6,726 nucleotides of DNA from Lishizhenia sp. (GTDB lineage: Bacteria; Bacteroidota; Bacteroidia; Flavobacteriales_D; Crocinitomicaceae): contig SKHH01000194.1 of NCBI GenBank assembly GCA_007117055.1, forward strand, positions 1 to 6,726, read 5' to 3'. Of this stretch, positions 1-5,251 are shown piece by piece. Positions within the stretch are counted from its first letter, which is position 1; every line of letters starts with the position of its first letter. The notes below the pieces were generated by a model. The model was given only the letters and a program-made list of their open reading frames with translations, was not told where the DNA came from and ran no database searches. The translations under genes were made by a program, and so were the position numbers.

Positions 1-680
1 ATGTTCGTTTTTCCATAAACAACCAAACCTTTGATTTAGCACCAGGGAAATCCATGGATGTTGTTTTATCAGCTTCCACTCAGCTGTTGTTTTTAGATGA
101 ATCAAACGAAGTCCTCGAAAAACAGCCTATCAAAGTGCATCCGTTGCCTTCAGCAAACATCTATTATGAAGCGAATGTTTACAAGCAAGGGTTGCCGGTC
201 GTTCATTTAAAGACAATTGGCTCTTTCAAAACTATTGAATGGAGTTATGGAGATCAATTTATTGGGAGAGAGCATAAAGTGGATTTTCATTTATTTGAAA
301 AAGGTAATCATGAAGTATCGCTCAAGTTAACCGATGAAAACAATTGCTCTAATGTTATAAATGAAAGAATCGAGATCAAAGAAAATTATAACTTGATGGC
401 GATGAGTGCCTTTCGTCCAAACGGATACGATCATAGAAATAAGTTATTCATGCCTTATGCTTTAACCCAGCGAGATGTTCCTTTTGTATTGCAAATCATT
501 GACCCTAGAGACAATGGCGTTGTTTATACAACCAAGAACAGCAGTGAGGGATGGGATGGGATAGACCAACGAACAGGGAAAATGTCTCCAAGAGAAACGC
601 TTTACATTTGGAAAGTTAACCTTGAGGCACCATTAGAAGGCGAATCTTCCGTGTATGCAGGAACAATCATGCATCATTAA
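1..680 (+). CDS. C-terminal end of a PKD-like, type IX-sorted surface or secreted protein (5' partial)
   Basis: The frame is open from the left edge to the TAA at 678-680, so this is the tail of a longer gene; the ATG at 54 has 17 open codons before it and is not a credible start. Around 240-350 there is a PKD-like segment (WSYGDQ, then the FEKGNHEVSLKLTD strand pattern and a Cys), an Ig-like fold common in surface adhesins. From about 411 to the stop the sequence fits the gliding-motility-associated C-terminal (CHU_C, type B) sorting domain: FRPNG, a run of beta strands, WDG at 552-560, then YIWKVNL and a final Y-A-G-T strand. In this family the domain directs export through the type IX system after Sec-dependent crossing of the inner membrane. 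The FRPNGYDHRN segment is a loose version of the usual F-PNGD--ND motif. The full-length function cannot be told from this end. No Rho-independent terminator follows directly. Confidence 0.8.
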   Translation, partial: VRFSINNQTFDLAPGKSMDVVLSASTQLLFLDESNEVLEKQPIKVHPLPSANIYYEANVYKQGLPVVHLKTIGSFKTIEWSYGDQFIGREHKVDFHLFEKGNHEVSLKLTDENNCSNVINERIEIKENYNLMAMSAFRPNGYDHRNKLFMPYALTQRDVPFVLQIIDPRDNGVVYTTKNSSEGWDGIDQRTGKMSPRETLYIWKVNLEAPLEGESSVYAGTIMHH

Positions 681-700
681 TTATGAGAACTAACTTCTTA

Positions 701-761
701 TAACATTTGGCTCGCAGGTTCAGAATAACCACCTTTAAACTGTTCACCCCTGCAGCGGTTA
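701..761. repeat. Imperfect hairpin with attC-like architecture
   Basis: Twenty bases after the upstream stop codon lies an imperfect palindrome. Arms pair TAAC (701-704) with GTTA (758-761), GCT (710-712) with AGC (754-756), GCAGG (714-718) with CCTGC (749-753), and CAG (721-723) with CTG (740-742). Base C713 is extrahelical, an asymmetric unpaired patch separates the outer 4-bp arm from the inner stem (705-709 against 757), and the loop is 724-739. Outer AAC/GTT arms, an unpaired spacer, an inner stem with an extrahelical base and a variable loop are the layout of integron attC sites, and 61 bases is within their size range. The outer boxes do not fit the RYYYAAC and GTTRRRY consensus well and no integrase is in view. 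It could equally be a decayed site, another palindromic repeat or an RNA hairpin; there is no T-run for a terminator. Confidence 0.35.
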
Positions 762-798
762 ATTAATCTTCATGATTTCGAAAAGCTTTCCATTTTTT

Positions 799-990
799 TT
801 AATTTGATCGCAAAATTAGCGTAACAATAATCATTATCGTAAATGCTACATTAGAAAGTCCAATAAAGAAATCCTCTGCAATTTCGTATTCTAATAGAAT
901 GAACTACAACCCCGACATTGGAATTACCACTGTAATACAAACTCTGTAAGGGACTTCTAAATGCGTGTCAACCCTGTTAGCAAAACGATT
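799..990 (-). pseudogene. Possible remnant of a membrane transporter C-terminus
   Basis: On the reverse strand one frame reads about 63 residues from 990 down to the TAA at 799-801, broken once by a TAG at 904-906. The part after the TAG is typical of a membrane protein end: a hydrophobic stretch, the acidic pair in EIAED, then IGLSNVAF followed by a long hydrophobic helix and a short polar end. The pattern of proline, hydrophobic run, E, then IGL and a last helix recalls the C-terminal end of EamA/DMT-type permeases. This is a resemblance only: there is no start codon, the frame is closed upstream of 991, and open frames this short arise by chance. Confidence 0.2.
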
Positions 991-1157
991 TCACAAGTTA
1001 TTTATATATTATTCCTTTTATTCATCGTATAATTTAATGCGTATCTGCCTTAACATATTAAATTAGACATCATAAGAAATGACAGAAAAAAAGAATTGTT
1101 GATCACTTCACATTGAACTGCAAATAAATGATTCAACCATAAAAAAGTTGTTAAAAA

Positions 1158-1189
1158 TTAGATTATGTGACGGAAAGCTTTTACTTTTG
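1158..1189 (+). promoter_or_regulatory. Candidate Bacteroidota promoter for a short transcript
   Basis: The bases at 1182-1189 match the Bacteroidota -7 consensus TAnnTTTG exactly. A TTAG at 1158-1161 sits 20 bases upstream, one mismatch from the TTTG form of the -33 element and at the same spacing as the secDF promoter further down. Start of transcription would be around 1194-1197. An 8-base box with six fixed positions is expected by chance about once in a region of this size and base composition, so the support comes mainly from the strong terminator about 60-100 bases downstream. Confidence 0.4.
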
Positions 1190-1194
1190 TGCAA

Positions 1195-1293
1195 CAATTG
1201 TTTTATTTCATAGTTTTACAATTGGGTTTTATAGTTTTAGCATGATTTAGGTAAAGAAGGAATAAGTGTTCAGCATTTATTCCTTCTTTTTTT
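1195..1293 (+). ncRNA. Candidate small RNA of about 100 nt upstream of secDF
   Basis: A transcript starting from the box at 1182-1189 would run into the terminator hairpin at 1253-1289 and end near 1293, giving an RNA of roughly 100 nt. No open frame of useful length lies inside: the only ATG (1242) is followed by one codon and a stop. The 5' half is AU-rich and consists of an imperfect tandem duplication (1194-1217 and 1218-1239, each beginning ACAATTG and containing TAGTTTTA). The 3' third is the terminator stem. It is separated from secDF by that gene's own promoter, so it does not look like a secDF leader. I do not recognise a known RNA family. The alternative is that the hairpin simply ends a long 3' tail of the gene at 1-680. 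Confidence 0.35.
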
Positions 1294-1300
1294 GTTTTTT
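1253..1300 (+). terminator. Strong Rho-independent terminator
   Basis: AAAGAAGGAATAA (1253-1265) is perfectly complementary to 1277-1289, giving a 13-bp stem that can extend inward by three more pairs (1266-1268 with 1274-1276, the first a G-U) to a five-base loop. Seven T (1287-1293), a G and further T-rich sequence follow, so it works on the + strand only. It lies more than 570 bases after the last upstream stop and just before the secDF promoter, so it insulates secDF from upstream transcription. Confidence 0.85.
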
Positions 1301-1332
1301 TCTGTTTTTTTTCAACATAGAAAAGAATTGTG

Positions 1333-1363
1333 TTGTGTTTAATAAATCTTAATTCTATATTTG
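1333..1363 (+). promoter_or_regulatory. Probable secDF promoter
   Basis: TTG at 1333-1335 and TATATTTG at 1356-1363 match the Bacteroidota -33 (TTG) and -7 (TAnnTTTG) elements with a 20-base spacer. The predicted start near 1370 gives a leader of under 30 bases to the ATG at 1398. The leader is A-rich with no Shine-Dalgarno sequence, as is usual in this phylum. Confidence 0.75.
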
Positions 1364-1397
1364 CCAGCTATTATTAAATAACAAACGACATTCTATC

Positions 1398-4300
1398 ATG
1401 CGTAATAGAGGATTTTTTTGGTTTTTTACAATTTTACTTGCTGTTGTCAGCTTGTATCAATTATCATTTTCTTTTATAGGAAGCTCTATAGAAGCTGAAG
1501 CAGAAGCTTTAGCAATTGAAAAAGTTGAGGCTCTGAAATCAGAGGCGGGAGAGGAAGACACCAAACTTCCGAACGGTACTTTCGTGAACTTTGCTACAGA
1601 TATCGAAGCTGAGGACTTAGCGAAAGCGGCTTTTTTAAATGAGCTTTTAAAAGAGCGTAACAATGAAAAAGTGTTCTTTGGAAATACTTATAAAGAGGTA
1701 AAAGAGAAAAGCATATCGTTAGGACTTGATCTTAAGGGTGGTATGTCTGTAACACTTGAACTTTCGATGCCTGATTTGGTTCGCAATGCTGCACTTAATC
1801 CACGTGATATGCACTTTGCAAAACCTTTTGATAAGGCCGTAGAAATTTATAACAAAGAAGGCGGAGACTTCATTGATATTTTTGCTGCTACTCATTCAGA
1901 AATGTACCCAAACCGTTCTTTAATTAGAGAGTTTAGTACAGAAGAAGTTGTAAAAGAAATATCGAATAAAGCATCTAATCAAGAAGTGGTGCGTTACCTA
2001 AACGGTTTATCAGAAGGTGCACTTGAAGGGGTAGAAACTATAATGGCGAATCGTATCAACCAGTTTGGTGTTGCACAGCCTAATATTACACAAGATGCTG
2101 AGCGAAATCGTTTATATATCGAATTGCCTGGTGTAAAGGATCAAGCTACTGTTCGAAATCGCTTACAAAGTACTGCAAATCTTGAGTTCTTTTTAGCGTA
2201 CAAAGGAACTGAAATCGGTGGTTTTTTTAATGATTTATTAGTAGAACGCGATGATGATGGTTCTATAGAGGATCTTTTCGATGAAGAAGACGAGGAAGAA
2301 ATAGATGAAGAAGAAGCTTTTGTTGAAAAGGATTCGACCGATAATCAACTTGACTTAGATGCGTTATTGGAGGAAGAAGACGACGAAGCTTCAGAAAACG
2401 ACGTAAAATTATCTGCTTTTGGTAAGATGTTCCAGGTAAACATTGATTCTGAAAATCGTTTTACTCAAAGTCCACAATTAGGATTTGCTAAAGCTGGCGA
2501 TACTGCCAAAATAAATCGCATCATTAACGCTCAAATGGAGAACTTAATGATGAGTAACGTGCGCTTTGTATGGAGTGCTAAAGAATTGCGGTTATTAGAT
2601 AATGATACACTTTATTATACATTATATGCGCTTCAAATCCCTGAAGATGGTAAAGCAAGAGTGGGTGGTTCTGATATTGATAAATCAAGAATATCTGTAG
2701 ACCCAAACGATGGAACAATCGGCGTTTCCGTTTCCATGAACTCAAGAGGTGCTGAGGAATGGGGTGATATGACTTCGGAAAATGTAGGGAATTATATTGC
2801 TATTGCGATGGATAACAAAGTATTCAGTGCACCTATCATTCAAGGAGCAATTCGCGGAGGAGAAACATTAATCTCTGGTGGATTTAGCACAGATGAAGCC
2901 AAATCGCTGTCCAACTTGTTAAATGCTGGTGCATTGCCTGCTCCATGTGTAATCATTGATGAAGCTGTTGTTGGACCAACGATAGGAGCTGAAAACTCCC
3001 GCTCAGGATTAATTTCTTTTGGTATTGCATTAGCGCTCGTATTGATTTATATGATTTTCTATTACGGAAAAGCTGGTTTGGTTGCTGATACTGCACTAAT
3101 CTTAAACATTATTTTTATTATTGGTTTCTTAGCAGCATTTGGTGCTGTACTTACATTAGCAGGTATCGCTGGTATCGTTTTAACAATCGGTATGTCGGTC
3201 GATGCGAATGTACTTATCTTCGAAAGAATACGTGAAGAAGTCGCAGAAGGCAAAGGAATGAAATTAGCCGTAAAAGATGGTTACAGTAAAGCATTATCTT
3301 CAATTATTGATGCAAACGTAACAACCTTATTAACAGCTATCGTTCTTAAGACATTTGGTACAGGGCCAATTGAGAGTTTCGCAACTACATTAATCATTGG
3401 TATTTTCACCTCTGTATTTGCTGCTGTTGTAATTACTCGTTTAATCTTCGAATACCAGATTGCCAAAAAAGGAAAACTCTCGTTTTCATCCAAAATAACT
3501 CAAAATTGGTTTAAGAATGTTAATTTCAACTTCATTAAGAACCGAAAGAAATACTACATATTGTCTGGTGCGTTAATTTTGATTGGACTTGGAGCATTAT
3601 TCACACGTGGTCTAAAACCAAGTGTTGAATTTGCTGGTGGTAGAACATATGAAACAGTATTTGACCAACCTGTTGCCGATAAAATTGATGAAATAAACGC
3701 TTTGCTTCGTTCTTCATTAATCAATGAAGATGGTTCTGAAGCTTCTGTGGAAGTTAAAAAGAGAAACTCAGACTTCCGAGTTGAAATTGCTACTGATTTC
3801 TTGCAAAATGTTCCAAATTCTGAAGCTGATGTGCGCAAGCAAGTGCTTGAAGCGTTAGCCTCTCAACAAGAAACTCTTGGAATTGCAAGTATTGAAAATA
3901 GCCGTTCAGTTTCACCGACAATTTCGAAAGAATTAAAGCGATCTTCTTTGATTTCGATTATTCTTTCTTTAATTATCATTTTCGTTTATATATTGATTCG
4001 CTTCGGAAAGTGGCAGTACGGACTTGGTGCTTTAGTAGCAATGGGACACGATGTTATCATTGTACTTGGAGCGTTTGCTTTATTGCATGGAGTACTTCCA
4101 TTTAATATGGAAATTGATCAAGCGTTCATTGCTGCCATTCTAACTGTTGTCGGTTACTCAATCAATGACACCGTTGTTGTATTTGACAGAATTAGAGAGT
4201 ACTTGAAAAAATACCGAAGAAGAGATCGTAAAACAGTTATCAATGATGCCTTAAATTCCACATTAAGTAGAACATTTAATACCTCTGTATCGACATTTGT

Positions 4301-4457
4301 AGTGCTTCTTACTATATTCTTATTCGATGGAGGAGCAATTAAGGGTTTTGTTTTCGCTTTAATGATTGGTGTTATTGTAGGTACATACTCTTCTTTGTGT
4401 ATAGCTACTCCTACAATTGTTGATCTCATTAAAGATGAGGAAGAGGAAGAAAACTAA
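1398..4457 (+). CDS. secDF: Fused protein translocase subunit SecDF
   Basis: SecDF is the inner-membrane RND-type partner of SecYEG; it uses the proton gradient to help pull translocating proteins out on the periplasmic side. The 1019 residues contain SecD followed by SecF in one chain, the usual Bacteroidota arrangement. Visible parts: a first membrane helix (about 7-28), the P1 periplasmic domain with the SecD motif LGLDLKGG (108-115), GPTIGAENS (526-534) before five further SecD helices, and VDANVLIFERIRE (601-613). The SecF half begins with a helix at about 717-737, then VEFAGGRTYE (743-752, for the usual DFTGGT), VSPTISKEL (838-846), and GYSINDTVVVFDRIRE (919-934) among the last five helices, making 12 in all. 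D602 and D924 fall at the positions of the proton-relay aspartates D340 and D637 of Thermus SecDF. Unusual points are a strongly acidic insertion in P1 (283-335) and an acidic C-terminus. The ATG at 1398 sits just after the promoter and directly precedes the first helix. Confidence 0.97.
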   Translation: MRNRGFFWFFTILLAVVSLYQLSFSFIGSSIEAEAEALAIEKVEALKSEAGEEDTKLPNGTFVNFATDIEAEDLAKAAFLNELLKERNNEKVFFGNTYKEVKEKSISLGLDLKGGMSVTLELSMPDLVRNAALNPRDMHFAKPFDKAVEIYNKEGGDFIDIFAATHSEMYPNRSLIREFSTEEVVKEISNKASNQEVVRYLNGLSEGALEGVETIMANRINQFGVAQPNITQDAERNRLYIELPGVKDQATVRNRLQSTANLEFFLAYKGTEIGGFFNDLLVERDDDGSIEDLFDEEDEEEIDEEEAFVEKDSTDNQLDLDALLEEEDDEASENDVKLSAFGKMFQVNIDSENRFTQSPQLGFAKAGDTAKINRIINAQMENLMMSNVRFVWSAKELRLLDNDTLYYTLYALQIPEDGKARVGGSDIDKSRISVDPNDGTIGVSVSMNSRGAEEWGDMTSENVGNYIAIAMDNKVFSAPIIQGAIRGGETLISGGFSTDEAKSLSNLLNAGALPAPCVIIDEAVVGPTIGAENSRSGLISFGIALALVLIYMIFYYGKAGLVADTALILNIIFIIGFLAAFGAVLTLAGIAGIVLTIGMSVDANVLIFERIREEVAEGKGMKLAVKDGYSKALSSIIDANVTTLLTAIVLKTFGTGPIESFATTLIIGIFTSVFAAVVITRLIFEYQIAKKGKLSFSSKITQNWFKNVNFNFIKNRKKYYILSGALILIGLGALFTRGLKPSVEFAGGRTYETVFDQPVADKIDEINALLRSSLINEDGSEASVEVKKRNSDFRVEIATDFLQNVPNSEADVRKQVLEALASQQETLGIASIENSRSVSPTISKELKRSSLISIILSLIIIFVYILIRFGKWQYGLGALVAMGHDVIIVLGAFALLHGVLPFNMEIDQAFIAAILTVVGYSINDTVVVFDRIREYLKKYRRRDRKTVINDALNSTLSRTFNTSVSTFVVLLTIFLFDGGAIKGFVFALMIGVIVGTYSSLCIATPTIVDLIKDEEEEEN

Positions 4458-4479
4458 AGATTTTTAATCAATATTTAGG

Positions 4480-4509
4480 AAAGCTTGTGATAATCACAAG
4501 CTTTTTTTT
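4480..4509 (+). terminator. Rho-independent terminator after secDF
   Basis: AAAGCTTGTG (4480-4489) pairs perfectly with CACAAGCTTT (4495-4504) around a five-base loop, and eight T follow at 4502-4509. It begins 22 bases after the secDF stop and ends 12 bases before the maf start. As no clear TAnnTTTG box lies between secDF and maf, maf is probably expressed by read-through of this hairpin, or from an unrecognised promoter inside the end of secDF. Confidence 0.88.
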
Positions 4510-4521
4510 ATCTTCAATTTT

Positions 4522-5097
4522 ATGATTAATAAAAGAATAGTACTAGGATCAGGATCACCGAGAAGAAAAGAGTTAATCGCCTCATTAGGTGTTCCTTTTC
4601 GCATTGAGATAAAATCAATAGATGAAACTGTACCGTCTACTATACCCATTGAGCAAGCAGCATTATATTTAGCCCAACAAAAGGCGCTTCCTTTAATCGA
4701 TAGTATTGTTAAAGATGAAGTCCTCTTAACTTCTGATACTATTGTGCTACATGATAACACCATATTGGGAAAGCCTAGAGACGCTCACGAAGCCAAAACA
4801 ATGCTGGAAACACTATCTAACGATTGTAACGAAGTAATCACGGGAGTATATCTTACGGATGGAAATCATATTGAAGCATTTAGTGTTAATACAAAAGTCT
4901 ATTTTAAAGCTCTTACTTCCGATGAAATTGCCTATTACATCAACAAATTCCAACCATTTGACAAAGCGGGTGCTTATGGCATTCAGGAATGGATAGGCAA
5001 AATCGGAGTACAACGCATCGAAGGATGTTTTTACAACGTAATGGGGCTACCAATCGCTAAGGTTTGGGAAAAGTTACTGAAGTTTTCGGAGAATTAA
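4522..5097 (+). CDS. maf: Maf-family nucleoside triphosphate pyrophosphatase
   Basis: Maf proteins are cytoplasmic enzymes that hydrolyse certain nucleoside triphosphates, including modified ones, to the monophosphate and pyrophosphate, and are thought to clean the nucleotide pool; some members affect septum formation. The 191 residues are full length for the family. Signature segments are in order: GSGSPRRKEL (9-18), the phosphate-binding N-terminal motif; SIDE (32-35); QKA (53-55); LTSDTIV (69-75) with D72 at the catalytic base position; LGKPRD (82-87); EVITGVYL (104-111); DKAGAYGIQ (147-155); and GCFYNVMGLP (168-177). The pattern DKAGAYGIQ and the length fit the YhdE-like dTTP/UTP branch, but branch assignment by eye is tentative. 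The ATG at 4522 places the SGSPRR motif right at the N-terminus, as in known members. It lies 64 bases after secDF, with a terminator between, and converges on the mutase gene. Confidence 0.95.
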   Translation: MINKRIVLGSGSPRRKELIASLGVPFRIEIKSIDETVPSTIPIEQAALYLAQQKALPLIDSIVKDEVLLTSDTIVLHDNTILGKPRDAHEAKTMLETLSNDCNEVITGVYLTDGNHIEAFSVNTKVYFKALTSDEIAYYINKFQPFDKAGAYGIQEWIGKIGVQRIEGCFYNVMGLPIAKVWEKLLKFSEN

Positions 5098-5098
5098 A

Positions 5099-5250
5099 TT
5101 GGGAGACTCGCTTCGCTAAAGGATTTCATGACCCGCTACGCTGTAGGATTTTAAGACGCATAGCTATAAAATCCTTAGCGAAAGGGCAGAGCGTAGTATA
5201 ATTCGCTAAGGATTATAGCCGTAATAACATCTTAACGTCTTAAAGTCCCA
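5099..5250. repeat. Mosaic of nested inverted repeats between convergent genes
   Basis: Almost the whole gap between maf and the mutase gene is self-complementary. The core is a hairpin whose arms 5163-5182 and 5202-5219 match over 18 pairs with one two-base bulge, including a perfect 13-bp match (5170-5182 with 5202-5214, AATCCTTAGCGAA). A further copy of the same word lies at 5112-5126 in the direct orientation of the right arm. GGATTTTA (5146-5153) can also pair with 5167-5174, TTTAAGACG (5150-5158) with CGTCTTAAA (5236-5244), and the outer ends carry GGGAGACT (5101-5108) and AGTCCCA (5244-5250). No long T-run follows on either strand, so it is not a standard intrinsic terminator, though the RNA hairpins may still end or stabilise both convergent transcripts. 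It could be a REP- or MITE-like element. Confidence 0.7.
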
Positions 5251-5251
5251 C

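Larger units (their letters stand above)
681..1180. other. Gene-free intergenic stretch
   Basis: About 500 bases hold no intact open reading frame with a plausible start on either strand. The only structure I can support is the attC-like hairpin at 701-761 and a short reverse-strand trace of membrane-protein coding at 799-990, both listed separately. No tRNA, rRNA or CRISPR pattern is visible. Together with 1181-1397 this makes a gap of just over 700 bases between two genes on the same strand, which is long for such a compact neighbourhood and suggests that something was lost or that non-coding elements sit here. Confidence 0.7.

Noticed and set aside
54..680. The ATG at 54 as the true start of the first gene
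   Set aside because: The same frame is open to the left edge with matching protein character, and a PKD/type IX-sorted protein needs an N-terminal signal peptide that is not here.
710..730. tRNA-like T-arm word (GGTTCAGAATAACC)
   Set aside because: The loop does not fit the GGTTCRANNCC pattern and no acceptor, D-arm or anticodon stem surrounds it.
820..838. Fur-box-like sequence; 15 of 19 bases fit the GATAATGATAATCATTATC consensus, the last 12 exactly
   Set aside because: It is AT-rich and short, lies far from any gene start (nearest downstream start is secDF, more than 550 bases away) and overlaps the decayed reverse frame; most likely chance.
781..1182. 11-bp inverted repeat (AAAAGCTTTCC at 781-791, its complement at 1172-1182) as possible ends of an inserted element
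   Set aside because: The shared word contains the palindrome AAGCTT, no flanking target duplication is visible and no transposase trace lies between; a match of this length can arise by chance here.
4480..4504. Operator or binding site based on the near-perfect palindrome AAAGCTTGTGAT
   Set aside because: The following T-run and position after the secDF stop make an intrinsic terminator the simpler explanation.
1457..5013. Several reverse-strand open frames of 60-95 codons within secDF and maf
   Set aside because: They lie wholly inside well-conserved genes on the + strand, have low-complexity compositions and no promoter or family resemblance; they are shadows.
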